A stretch of DNA of 52,690 nt from Lingula anatina (Eukaryota > Brachiopoda > Lingulata > Lingulida > Lingulidae): assembly GCF_001039355.2 (NCBI RefSeq), contig NW_019775828.1, positions 27,351-80,040 on the forward strand, read 5' to 3'. The notes under the pieces were generated by a model, which saw only the letters and a program-made list of their open reading frames with translations, made no database searches and was not told the DNA's origin. The translations under genes and the position numbers were made by a program. Positions 1-12,334 of this stretch are shown in pieces; the first letter of the stretch is position 1; each line of letters opens with the position of its first letter.

Positions 1-34
1 TAATCAGAATGAAAAGAACCACACAAAATCTCAC

Positions 35-3000
35 CCAAGGCCCATGGATGTGATATATACTGCTGACAAATTACTATATGTGATTATATTGTCGGGTAAT
101 CCGTGGAACCTGCAATAATATTAAATATATTGATTAGTTTAAATTATCTCAACTATCACAATAAAATAAAGCAAGATCGAGTATACGAACCTAATCAATG
201 ATAAGTCTCATGGCGCACACAACAATGTATCAAAAATGCTCAACTAACAAAATAAGAACGTGATATATAATAAATCCTTTTATAATTTTGTTATTTTTTC
301 ATATCAAAAAGGAATGACTTACTCAGTCTTGCTATCATGTGAAAGTTTTGCGCCCTGCTAAATGAATGTTTGTTGATGAGTTTAGAATCTCAACTATCAC
401 AATGAAACGTGACAACAGTATAATATCAAATAAGACAAAGATGGGGTGAAACATGCTCCACTAACACAGCGAAACGTGAGAACTGTATTGGCGCACGCAA
501 CAATACGTCAAACCATACTCATCTAACTAGAAAAGAAATGTAATAACCGATTAATTCTAATATTATAGCATATCTTTAAATCTGAAGCAGAGTTGATTTT
601 TTTTTTTTGATTTTATTAATTGAAATGAAAAAAAAAAGTAAAAATAAGCCAGTTTAGTAATGGTGTAGAGAACTTTTCTCATCCTTCTGAATGAATGCTG
701 AATATTTTTACTAATCATGTTAAAGAGTGGGAAACAGAATATAAGGCCCAGTAACCAATCTTACCACTTCCATGATTTTCTTTCACAATCCGCCATGACG
801 GCTACAGAACTTCGAAAAAGGGGATTATAATACTAAACACACTGGACAATAGAAGTGTCACCTCTACTGAACCAATACTATGGGGGAGATAGATGACTGT
901 GGAATGATATGCTCCTGGTATCATTTTATTAACATCAAATTTCACAAAAAAACACAAAATGAGAACAAAATATACATTCTACCAAAATATGCAGTTTCAA
1001 GTCCAAAATTAGTACTTAGTGGCATTGCCACGTGACCTAATAATAGGTGCCAGTCTACGAGGCAAGGATTCATATAATTGTCTGATGCGTTCAGGGCTTA
1101 TGCTGGCCCAAGCATGAAACACTGAATATAACAGAGTTTCTCTGCTGGATAGACGGGCATTTGTCAAAATTTTGACATATCATTCCACACATTTTCTATT
1201 ATGTTTGCATCCTGACTCTGGGCAGGCCACATCACCCTGCGAATGTCCTGTTGGTCAAACCAATCATCAACTGCTCTGGGCCTGTGACAATTAAGGAGCA
1301 TTGTCATCCTGGTGAACAAATGGATAATTCCTGACACCAAACATGTTAGTAATAGATGGTAGCAAGCCTGACTCCAAAACATCGATATATTTCTAGTGAT
1401 TCATGTTTCCATCAACCACTATCAATTCGCCCACGCCATGGATGCTGATGCAGCCCCACACCATGATGAATATGCTGCTCCGGGTTCGAAAATTCAGAGC
1501 ATGTGGTTCAAATGCTTTACCAGCAGTTCGCCAGCATCGTACCCGTCTGTCATCAGAGGTCAGACCAAAGCGACACTCATCAGAAAAAAAAAATATAGGA
1601 CCAATTGTCATGGACTGTCCAGTTCCAGATCCTGTTGACCCTAGTTCACTCTACGTTGCCTGTTTTGTAACGATATAAGAGGTTTCAGTCTTGCTACCCT
1701 GCTGTACACAATATGAGCATGTAACCGACGCCTAGCAATTTTCACAGGCACATTCTTACGTGTGAAATTGTTCCACTGTGTTGTCAGCTGACAAGCAGTG
1801 TCGAACTTTGACAACCTGGACATCAAAATCAGTCGTCGGTCTTCACGACCAGTAGTTTTTCTTGGACGACCCATCAGAGACACTTTGTCTTTTGATCCAG
1901 GGATCCAGGGATCCAGAGACCAGACCCTTTGCACGGTTCTGACTGAACAATTCAATTGTATCGATATTCTGACATTGCTTATATTTCGCCTTGCACCTAT
2001 AACCGTAAGATAATTGCCTGTGTCTTGCCATATTGGAGGAAGACAGGAATAACATTTGCTGTACATGTACAAGACCAACAATACAATTCTATGGTATAGC
2101 GGTTTTATACTCATTAGTCACATCATAAGTAGACCAGGCATTATAACTACCCAAGATCTGCCTACTTTTATTACTTTACACTTCTAATGTCCAGTGTGTG
2201 TACATAACTGGCACGGCCTACGATTACAAAACAATATTTTTCTTATAATACTCAACAGAGAGGAATGGGGCACAAGACCCTCACAAGTCTTCCAACTTTT
2301 CGACGTCCGCCATAAAATCCGCCATGGCAGCTACATTCATATAAGCTATTTCTAATTGCACGTAACTTACACGGCTTCCTTTATACAATCCGCCAAGACA
2401 GCCACATTGATACAGGCGTTTCCAACTCCATTTAAACATTGCCCCAAGTAAACTCCCCATGATGCTCTGAAATCCAAAATGTACAATATTACTGCACACA
2501 TACAGATAAGTTTATAGCTGATCTTAAATATTTTAGGGCGAGACATAGCCTCCTCGGGACATGGGGGAGGGAGGGGGGGGAGGGAATCTATTTTTATCAA
2601 GTTGCTGAAATTGGTTGTCAAACCTTTATAATTTGTTTTTAACTGATGTTATAGATTTAAAAAGCCACGCATAAGTTGGTATTTTGTTTTTTTTTTTTAT
2701 TTCCCACAGAAAGCAATGACCATTTTGCATTACCTGGGTCAAATATGAGCACATATGAACTGTGACTGCCACAAAGTTTGGTTATAAAAGGGGTGTTTCT
2801 GAAGATGAGATCTGACCTAGCGCTCCACCAAACTATTACTAAAGCCATACCAAGACAACTCGCGTTGTTTGTAGTACCAAATAACTGCATTCAATGAACT
2901 GGGCTTCAGGGAACCCAACATTGCCAGAGAGCTTTGGGTTTCATATTATCAGACTAGTTTCTACCCCGAGAAGAGCTTCGACCCGCAGTGTAGCTTCTGA

Positions 3001-6000
3001 CAGATTCACAGTTTGACACAATTTGACGTCAGGTTCTGTTCGTGTTATCATGAACATTGCCAGAAGAACCCACACGAAATCTGCCACTGTCATGGGCTCA
3101 TCGTTTGATAGGCCTATCCCGCCAAACTTTTAACTGGAAATAGGTCCAACATGGCAATATGCCACGAATAATGGCCAAGACACCTATGTGAACACGTTAC
3201 CATATAGCATTAACCACGGCTACGCAAACTCAAAACAGAAACATAAGAGACGTGCACTGAGAGCATGTGGTCTTCCTAGCTGAATCTACGTTCCTACTCT
3301 ACCCATGAGATGGCCATATGCGAATGCGTTGTTTTTCTGGAGACCATATTTAACAAATGATTGAACTCATCTCTAGAGTGCTGGTGTTTTGTGTTCCTTT
3401 GTGCTTCTTTTGTATGTTTTTCAGCTTTTGTATGTGCAAAGATAACAGAGCCCTTACATGTAGACGTTTGCGACTGAATCAATAAACTTTATTAGTTGTG
3501 ACAGGTATGAACAACAGTGTATTTCATTCCTGTTTTTCGAAATAGAGTCATCGATTACTACATTGCAACATTTAGCACAGCAACATTATATCTTAAAGAA
3601 ATGTCTTCATGGTTCTGAATTTATGGCATTGGTACCTACCCTTTGCCGTTTGGGAATAGGTGAGTGAAGGGTGCCCAGGGTCCAATGAGAGTTAAGGCTA
3701 CGGCCATAACGATGAGTCCCAAGATTATTATTACCTTACACCGATTCTATAAGAAAAACAGGACATTTATTTAATATATCTTTGGAAGTTTATACTCATT
3801 TCTATGCTTTGGAACTACAGTTTTGCTGTGAAACTTTCACCAGGTGAGGTATTAAATTTAGTTGCTATTATGCGACTTTAGACCAAACGAAACATATTAC
3901 AAAAAAGAGTTAATGATTTTAATAAAATAATAAAGAAAATTTTAAAAGAAAAACTAAAAAGAAAAACAGCTTACGTATTTGTCTGTTATGAAACCAAACA
4001 ATAGTACCGAACATATGTAAAAGGCCCCATTCAGAGAAAACGCCAAACCGATCATGATATGGTTGCCTTCAACAGAGGAATCTACCTGTAAACACGACAG
4101 TAATAAAAAAAAAACTGAAAAAGGAAAGACCCATTAAAAAAAGAATGAAATATAAAAATGCAAAAAGACATATTGGACATTGATTTAAAAGCAGAAAACA
4201 TGTTCGTTACTTTTTAGTTACCTACGTTTCACAATAACGTAATTATAAAGTATGTTTTTACTAGCATTAGAATGACAGTGCACTTGTAGTAAGATATCTT
4301 ACATTCTGTAAATGACCTCCTAGAGTGGGACTTAAAGCACTACAGCCAATATATCCTACCCAAACGGCTACTTGTTCTAGATGTATGGCCGGTATCTTTG
4401 CTATTTTAATTAGCTGTCCGTAGTCTGTTGGTATATCTGTGAATAAAAAAGGCGAACAACTGATATGAAATTAAATTTCAGACTTCAAGGAGGTAATGTA
4501 AGTGGGAAGTATGATGTAACCCAGCCAAGCCAAGTTAGTTAACAAATAACCTTGCTCCTCTATCTCAATTGGTAAAGTAAAAAATGACACAGCTGCTGTG
4601 ACGATCATCAGCGGCCCCGACACGAAGAATGGCAGGCATAACCCTCCTAGCTGATAGAGGCCGCCACCGACCAATGGACCCAAGACGTAACCAAGTCCTG
4701 CACACATTTCCAAGAACCCCTAGAATAAAATTGACAGAATAATATTTAAAAAAGTTTCTTTGCGTGTTATAACGAATTAACAATATCATTGATTCATATT
4801 TGCTTTTGAAATGAAATGTTTGCTGTTGACGATAAAAGAGACTGTAGAATGTCTTGATTATAAGTTAAAATCATTTTGATACACAGTGCAAAAGTGACAA
4901 GACTAAAGAAAACCCTCAATGCATGCATGTGTGCAGAATAAATCAAATTCATTCAATTTTACGCACATTTTGTGGAGTCTTTTTTCAATAACGTTGCAAT
5001 TCAAGTTTTTTAGAAGCATCAATGAGCATAGGATTGTCATCTACTTACATATACTGTTGCTACGTTATCCCTAAACTCCTTCGTTGCTAGGGCATAGCTG
5101 GCTGCGATAGCCATCGACGCACCCAATGATTCCATCACGCGTATTGTTATAGCAAGCCCAAGAAATATGTTACCGGGAGGGCAGGCATCTAAAAAACTAA
5201 AATAAAAATATCTAAAAAGTAAGATTTATCTAATGTATGGTAATCTTTAATGGGTATAAAACTGTGATTCTTCTTTTATGATTTGTGGATCAATCAATCA
5301 TGAAATCCATTGCAAAATTTGTTGAAATTGTCAATCTGGTTGATTGATACGTTTCTCACCCTTTGTGTGTCAACTAAACATTGATTGAGCATCGTGCGCA
5401 GTTTAGGATAGAATACACGTTATGTGAGGGGATGTTGCTGAGATTCCATTTTCCTATTAACCGCCCATTAAAGGTCTATAATCAAATGTTTAATCTTAAA
5501 AAAAAAAAAAAAAAAAAACGCGACAAAAAAGCGCCATATCGACCAAAAGTTACGCACCCAAAAACCAGTGAACTGACACCAATTACCAGTCCTCCTGTGT
5601 AGAAACAGCGCCTCGTTCCTATGCGAGATATCTAAAACAAAACACGAACAGGTAATTAAAACTACTTGAATTTGCAGTTTTTTTAAGACAAAAAATCTGT
5701 TTTATTATTTTGCAATAGATAAATGGCGAAAATTATCCAGAAAACCAGATTATTGAGAGTCAGGTGGGATATATAAATTAAATAATATTAATATATATTA
5801 ATTAAGAGTGCAAATTAAGATTATAAATTTGATTTTATAAATGCAAACAAAAAGGATGGCAGTGGATTGTAAAGCAACCAATAGCAACCTGTGAACCAAT
5901 AAAAAGGGAACAGGAGAACATGGCGACCTCATAAGATCCTAGGATTGCCCCTGCTCCTGTCAGAGACACATCCTTCTTTATTGCCTGAAAAAGATGCAAA

Positions 6001-8681
6001 GAACGCCATTAAACCTAAGAGGTAGCGCTCTTGTTCATAACGTGCTGGTATTTCTAAATGCATCGTAGGCTGACAAAAATACTTTTATAATAAAAATTAT
6101 CGATGTTTCCTAAGAGATAATGCTGGTGGTCATCAACTTTGTTATTCTTTACTTTGATGCGGATCGTCATCTGACAAAAAGAGTCGAGTAATATAATACA
6201 GTTTATAAATAACTCATTTTTAAGAAAAATAATGTGAACATGACGTTCGTTTAATTAATGTTTTATATATATTGAGGTTTAAAATGTTTAAAATGTTTAA
6301 CATATGACAATGGTGCATGGGAAGTTAAATAGAGTCCCTTTAAAAAATTTTGGTGAAAAATTAAAAAAATGGATTTCAGGCTCTTCACAGTGCGTTATAA
6401 GGTATATAATGGGGGCTTTGGTAACTACATCTATGAAACATATTCTGACAAAAAAGAACACAAAAAAACTCAGACTATTGCCAGTATTGACGCACGTGCA
6501 TAAACTTACGCAAACAATGACGGCAACGGACGAAAGCTAGCAAAATTGATCCACGGTTAAATTTCCGGCTATTTTCTCTTAAGTTATAAAATCCACTGCC
6601 TTTAGCACATCTGTTTACAATCCCTGTTTTTTTATGATACATAACTACGGATGTTATGTGACCGTGGCGATATGCTGATCACTGACGCCTGTCCAGTTAG
6701 CCAAGCTTTAGCGAAGGTGGAGGACAACCCTGAGCCGATACCTAGAAATATCTCGCTTCACTCGACATTTCTGCGTAGCGTCTCTCTAAAAACTGGGACA
6801 TAACCTCGATATAGTCTAGAATTTCACAAGTACATCTTGGTTAAATCAGTCGAAGTCTCTAAGATACTGTAAGTCGAAGACAGAGCTTCACATGTAACCA
6901 TCTTGGCATCAAGAGTATAGTGAATTTGCTTGCGTTATATACCTAGACAAATTTTAAATCTCTCACACTATCATAAAATTGGCATAAACATTTCACGTTC
7001 AACAAAAATCGGGGATCATGTTATCCCTCCCGTCCGTTCGTCCGTGCGTCTGTGCGTCCGTGCGTCCATGCGTCAGGGCGTCCGTGCGTCCGTGCGTCTG
7101 CGTGTTAGTAATTTCCGCTATCTCCTCCTAGACTATTGCAGGTATGAAGTTGAAACTGTGGGAATTCTTCAGGAATGTGCATGGATACATTGGAATTTTA
7201 GTGCAACAGGGGGTTGGGCTGTCCCTGGAGGGTAGTTGATTCAAAATTCTTATGGCATTGGAATTTCTGCTATCTCCTCATAGACCATCAGAGTTAGAAA
7301 GCTGAAACTTTAGTGATTTGTAAACCCATCATCAGCGAGGTGCATGGGCACTTAAGAATTTAAGTGCAACAGAGGGTTGGGCTGTACCCTGGAAAGTGGT
7401 TGATTCTAAATTCTTATGGCATTGTAATTTCTGCTATCTGCTCCTAGACCATTGCAGGTAGGAAGTTGAAATTTTGGTAATTGGTAGACCTATCTTCAGG
7501 GATGTGCATGGGCATTTTGGAATTTTAGTGCCACAGGGTGTTGGGCTGTCCCCGGGGGGTGGTTAATTCTAAATTCTTCAGACATTGTAATTTCTGCTAT
7601 CTCCTCCTGCACCATTAGAGTTAGGAAGTTGAAACTCTGGTAATGAGTATACCCATAACCAGGGAGGTGCATGGGAACTTTGGAATTTTAGTGCCACAGG
7701 GGGTTAGGCTGCTTCCCTGGGGGGGGGGGGGGGTGATTCTAAATTCTTATGGCATTGTAATTTTTGCCACCGCCCTAGACCGTTAGCGTTAGGAAGTTGA
7801 AACTTTGGGAAAGGGTAGACCCTTCTTCAGGGATGTGCATGGGCAATTTGGAATTTTAGTGCCACAGGGTGTTGGGCTGTCTCCGGGGGTGGTTGATTCT
7901 AAATTTTTATGACATTGTAATTTCTGCTATTTCCTCCTGGACCGTTAGAGTTAGGAAGTTGAAACTTTAGTGATTTGTAAACCCATCATCAGGGAGGTGC
8001 ATGGGCACTTAAGAATTTTAGTGCAACAGGGGGTTGGGCTGTCCCTGGGGGTTGGTTGATTCTAAATTCTTTTAACATTGTAGATTTTTTTTACATTTAT
8101 ATTTTTAAATACCTTTGGGTGAAGCAGAGATTTGTGTGTATGTGTGTGCGTACGTGCGTGTGTACGTGCGTGTGTGGTGAGTGGTCCCTAGGGGTGAGCT
8201 GCTCTTGATAATATTGGGAAGTGCGGGGATATGCGATGGCTACCAATCGACACCATCTAGTTAGTTTGTTTTTAAACTGTTCATTCTTCTTCTTTATCAA
8301 AAATAGGCCTTTCGGTAAAAAACAAAAATATATTCCCCCCCACCTTGAACTTGTAATTACATTTAGCATGTACCTTGGATGACAGTGCATTGTCTCACAT
8401 TTAAAGGTTATCCCCACTTGTTTTCCATTCTCTCAAAATTTTGTTTTTGTGGCGACAACAAAGATTAAATCTATCTCAGAAGATCCATTCCCTTCACTAA
8501 AATATATTACGTCTTTTGAAGAAGATGAGTCGCTATTAACCAAAAGAACCATTCACTATTCACTCACCACGTCTTGGAGAAATGGCATCACAAGAGTGTA
8601 GCACACGGATATAACAATGTTGGCAATTGCACCGTTAATTAAGGTAGATTTCTGCCGGGAACTCAAATTGAGAAACTTCAT
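35..8681 (-). CDS. SLC18B1-like: Gene A: SLC18B1-like MFS transporter, exons 1-10 (3' end off window)
   Basis: Predicted proton-coupled vesicular or plasma-membrane transporter of the MFS. Exons by alignment to the four paralogs (coordinates on + strand): 1, 8568-8681; 2, 5889-5984; 3, 5558-5631; 4, 5049-5196; 5, 4551-4719; 6, 4303-4436; 7, 3975-4085; 8, 3640-3746; 9, 2371-2466; 10, 35-109. Exons 11-12 lie beyond the left edge. All ten exons join in frame without stops. Exon 5 carries the TM5 antiporter motif C as GYVLGPLVGG. The ATG used by gene B is GTG here (complement at 8727-8729) and an in-frame stop lies upstream, so I start at the next ATG, giving MKFLNLSSRQKS; TM1 is kept. The exon 2 donor is weak (CAG|gttgct). 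Intron 9 holds a Tc1 element and intron 1 a 160-bp tandem repeat, both absent from gene B. Family call is firm; the substrate is unknown. Confidence 0.85.
836..2200 (-). mobile_element. Tc1-like DNA transposon, transposase broken, in intron 9 of gene A
   Basis: A 1365-bp element bounded by terminal inverted repeats: left end starts AACACACTGGACA, and the complement of the right end starts CACACACTGGACA, matching at 20 of 22 positions. TA dinucleotides flank both sides (834-835 and 2201-2202), the target duplication expected for Tc1/mariner. Gene B intron 9 shows the empty site with one TA (near 14549). On the minus strand, pieces of a DDE transposase can be read in several frames: a helix-turn-helix part with GRPRKTTGREDRRL (1641-2114), FSDECRFGL with VWGCIS (1393-1611), and WPAQSQDANIIENVWN (1164-1382). 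Frame breaks separate these pieces, so no intact transposase is encoded. Confidence 0.88.
7030..8084. repeat. Tandem repeat, about 160-bp unit, six copies, in intron 1 of gene A
   Basis: A short cgtgcgtc-type run (7030-7105) is followed by six units beginning aatttctgctatctcc at about 7110, 7262, 7426, 7589, 7759 and 7919, ending near 8084. Spacing is 152-170 bp. Each unit contains aggaagttgaaac, ggatgtgcatgggca and a ggttgggctgtcc stretch. The array sits inside roughly 1.8 kb (about 6685-8515) absent from the matching place in intron 1 of gene B. No terminal repeats or open frame were found. Confidence 0.85.
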
Positions 8682-10160
8682 GGCCTCACGCTTTCTTCCC
8701 TCGATCTCTTCGCATCTATTTTCCACCTCTATCCAATAGTCAAATACCGCGTACTTCCTTTGATGCCATTTTCTTGCTTAACTGAGCAGGGCTATGTAAC
8801 TCGATTGAGTGGTCTTGCTGTGTCCTGTAGATGCTATCTTTAATGTGTACGATGCAAGTAGGGTACTAGTCTCTCTCGGTTTGAGTCGTCCCTTATGTCC
8901 GTGCGACGCTTTAATTTAATCCTCTTCAAATACAACAGATATTTTGCAGAGGGTAATGGTATTTTTGTCCTTTTGTACATTTGTATTTTTAGTACTATGG
9001 TTAGAATGGCAAACGGCCCAAAGCTCCTCTTTGGGTCAGGACAAGAATATTGGGAATTTATCTCTGTTTTGAAAGAAAAGCAAAGATGCCTCTTATCTTG
9101 GGTCATTCTCGGATCCAAAAAAATTGATCCTGTCTGGATATTATTGCCCCACCCCCGCACACAAAACCACATCATAAGCGAACTGAAGGGTAACATTCCT
9201 CCGGCCATTGTATTTACCTAGCTTGGCAAGCTATGACAAATGACAAATTCACGGGGCAGGAGGTCAGATATGTTTAATGACATATGGCGTGTAATATTTT
9301 AAGTTTGAGTCTGGACCTTGAGGAAAGCTTACACTGTTATCCTATTGATAAAAGCAACCTAACAATATTTACTATACTGTACCTATTGTAGAATTACCTT
9401 CGTACAACGACAACATTGGCCAGTAATGTGTATCAATTTCTGTAGCGTCTGTGTTTTTTTTTGTTATTTTCTTTTACTATTCACTATTACCCTAAATATT
9501 GAGTGGTCTTGCAGTGTCCTATAGATGCTATTTGTAATGCATGCGATGTAAGTGGGGTACCCGACAGTCCCCCCCCCCCCAAAAAAAAAAAAAAAAAAAA
9601 AAAAAAACTACAATGCCTGGACACGAGACGTTGCGACTTAGGTCTAATTTGGATCAAACCGATTGTTCACCAAGGTATGAAGGGCAGACACCTTATGCTT
9701 TTACTGATTAATCTAAATTATAATGTCAGAGTAGAATTGCCAACTTTGGAAGGGTAATTGGTTACATTACAGGTATACGGGTATCATACCGATCATACTG
9801 CATTACAAATCCATACTCCTCGCAATGGTTAAGTGGGACAGAAATTACAGTCACAAATTTATAATGAATTATATATGCATTATTCAGATAATATGTGACA
9901 TAAAGAAATTGATCTCCAACAGCTATCTTTTTGGCCAAAGTGTGGACGCGGTTATCCATCATAATCAAAATGTCATAGAGTGGGAGCTACAGCTTATATT
10001 TCAGAAACACCATTTCTGCCCTAGCAATTTTGATAAATATCATAAGACAAAAGCTACTCTTGTACTCAACATATTAGTAAAAATATGAAAAGAAATGCGG
10101 GTATTCTAGCTGGTTTTAGAGAGGAAAAAAACACCACGTTTGCATGTACAGGTAAATATG
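8682..10160. other. 5' flank of gene A, homologous to the 5' flank of gene B
   Basis: No gene recognised. The segment aligns in patches to 20976-22800 upstream of gene B, for example the stretch ending attttgcagagggtaatg (8940 and 21340) and tgagtctggaccttgagg (9306 and 21956). It therefore probably contains the promoter and 5' UTR, though no TATA box or initiator can be assigned. A stretch of about 63 bp beginning attgagtggtcttg occurs twice here (8804-8867 and 9498-9560) but once near B (22146). Poly-C/poly-A occupies about 9570-9607. Open frames at 8840-9221 overlap on both strands and look like chance. Confidence 0.5.
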
Positions 10161-10439
10161 AAGAATGAAGTGGTTCTTAGCATGCAATATTCATAACTCC
10201 CTGTCGACTGTCGAAGGCGATTATGCTCCTCCATCTGTCTTTATATTCCCTTCAATCTTAGCAGCTTTCGAGACAACATATGCGTCATCTGTCTATTACT
10301 CTGTCCAATATTTTCTCCCCCTTTCCTGTTTTACCTGCCTTTCATTTTAACTTTAATCACCGCCTTCCCCATTTGACTCTCTCTCATTCCATGACCACTG
10401 AAACTTGCTACATGCAGTCTCACACAAGTTTATGACATT

Positions 10440-11085
10440 ATTATCTTTTTACCCACTTTCAGAACTTGGCCATTTGTTTTCTTCAATGCTCAGGTACGTA
10501 TTTAACTGTAATTTGGATTAAGAACTGGCGCTATCTTGTCGAAGCGGCAAAAGTTTCAATAAATCAACAGGCAGCTCATCAAATACTAAGTGTGGCAAAT
10601 TAGATTGCTCTTTTTTCTCGGTTGGTAAAGTAAAAAAAAAAGCTACAGTTGCTGTGATGATCGTCACCAGTCCCGACACAAAGAACGGCAGTCCGAACCC
10701 TCCTAGCTGGACGTCGCGGACCGTTAACTGACCAAAAAGAGTCGACTTTTATAATACAGTATGCAAATACCTCATTATAAGAAACATACATATGAACATA
10801 AAGTACGTTTATTATTTTTTTCCATATTCAGGATTAAAATGAAACGAATGTTTATCATTTGATTTTGGTGCATCAAGGGCCCTTTAAAAATTGATAATAA
10901 TAATAATAATAATTATAATAAAATAATAATAATAATAATAAAATGACGTCGGATAAATACACAGCATGTTATTAGGCATATCACGGTGACAGTACAGACA
11001 TAGATGATAAGATTTCACCTAAGACTATTCTCAGTGTTGATGTATAGATCTGTACACGTGTAGAATCTTACAGCAAACTGTGGTG
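10440..11085 (-). pseudogene. Relic of a sixth SLC18B1-like copy: exon 5 scrap fused to intron 1 sequence
   Basis: On the minus strand 10604-10709 is the 3' two-thirds of exon 5 (LGGFGLPFFVSG, then a frame-shifting extra A in the TFFFTLP part). Its donor is destroyed. Lower coordinates (about 10440-10600) resemble intron 5 of gene B. At about 10710 the sequence jumps to matter matching intron 1 of B near 20156 (cggaccgttaactgacc, then agagtcgac) and continues alongside that intron to about 11085. Exons 2-4 and the start of exon 5 are therefore deleted, and no exon 1 or exons 6-12 are visible nearby. Confidence 0.7.
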
Positions 11086-11267
11086 AATTATTGTGGAATG
11101 AACATAATGAAAAAATAATAGTAAGCACCAAGTGTGATAAAAGGTTTCCTCCAGAATTTTGGTCGTTCTTAGTGCAAAGAAAGATGGTTTATATGTAGGT
11201 GCTGTTTTCAAAAAATAAATAAATAGATAAAAATAAACAAACACAAATAAATAAATAAATTAATAAA
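10893..11267. repeat. AT-rich simple repeats: (AAT)n and AAAT-like runs
   Basis: An aat-type run at 10893-10942 lies within the relic sixth copy. An aaataaat-type run at about 11210-11267 follows it. Confidence 0.8.
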
Positions 11268-11667
11268 ACACATGGACATTATATATTGGCTATATTTCAG
11301 AAGTCTTCAGAGGTCAAGGTCAATTATTTAAAAAAACATTCCATTTCGTTCTCATTAAATTTCAGCTTTTATTTATTCTTTTATTAAATATACATAGAGA
11401 GTGAGAGCTCCAGTGTTTACCACCCACTGTAGACAAAGAGTCTTCGTGTCATGATACTGCACCAAATGCGCACATTAGTCACGTTTTTTGTGTTTCTTTT
11501 GTATTGATTTCTAAGACGAAATTCCCGGCGCGTAAATGGGAGCAGTGGAAGTAAAATCCATTTGATTTACATCTAAAGTCATCAGTTTTATTGGTGTGTG
11601 TTTTCATGATTTATTTTCAGTGTAATTTGGACTCTATGACCTGCAATTCAAATTACTCTTAGACTGT

Positions 11668-11940
11668 GTTCCCATAACCTTATCGTACTAGCGGGATGGA
11701 TCAATCTCAGCGGGGATTCTCGCTAAGACGCAATCTATGTAATCTGCTGTATTGTCAGGCGCACCCCCTCGCAAAGCAACATGAACAAGATGATGGGGCA
11801 TAGTTTCCCCGACTTTACCCAAGTACATTAAGTTACAAGGGAGCGTGTCAGACATTTAAGCCGCTTAAACTGAATACAATTTAGCCGCAATCCCTGAGAA
11901 GTTTAGGTCGATCCAGCTAGCACGATAAGGTTATCGGAAC
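11668..11940. mobile_element. Inverted-repeat (MITE-like) element, family 1 copy 1
   Basis: The left arm begins GTTCCCATAACCTTATCG and the complement of the right arm begins GTTCCGATAACCTTATCG. About 30 bp match closely and similarity continues more loosely inward (ctcgctaa against gcggctaa). No coding capacity. Related copies lie at 21528-21772 and 34045-34290. It lies between the relic copy and the 3' end of gene B. Confidence 0.65.
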
Positions 11941-12334
11941 GGGGCCTTTAATCTCCCAGCTTGGCGTCCGATCTTCCAAGACCGCCCACTTTCGGCTGCA
12001 TGTCAATCCTCACTGACAAATAGCCTTTGATAAATATAATCAGTTTCGCTTAAATGTTCATGCACAGTTATTATTTAACACGAGCTGAAATATTTTCCAT
12101 ACCATAAGCTTGTGGCCAACTTGGACTTCTAGGCCTTCATCATCATGACGTGAGTTTTTATTCACTGACCGCTAGGTAGTATAGCAGCCGGGACTCTCTT
12201 TATAGTCTCGATCACCACAGGACGCACGGATTTTAAGATCGCACGTCCCCAGCGAATTTTGGATATATTAAGGTTCGTGTATTGAAGGCACGAGATTGAA
12301 CCTTGGACTAAAAGTCGAATTACAATCCCCAATT

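Noticed and set aside
8097-8417. 106-codon minus frame at the end of the tandem array
   Set aside because: Composed of tgtgtgcg-type simple repeat and intron sequence with no motif.
8840-9221. Overlapping open frames on both strands of over 100 codons
   Set aside because: No recognisable motif, antisense to each other, and the homologous flank of gene B does not keep them open.
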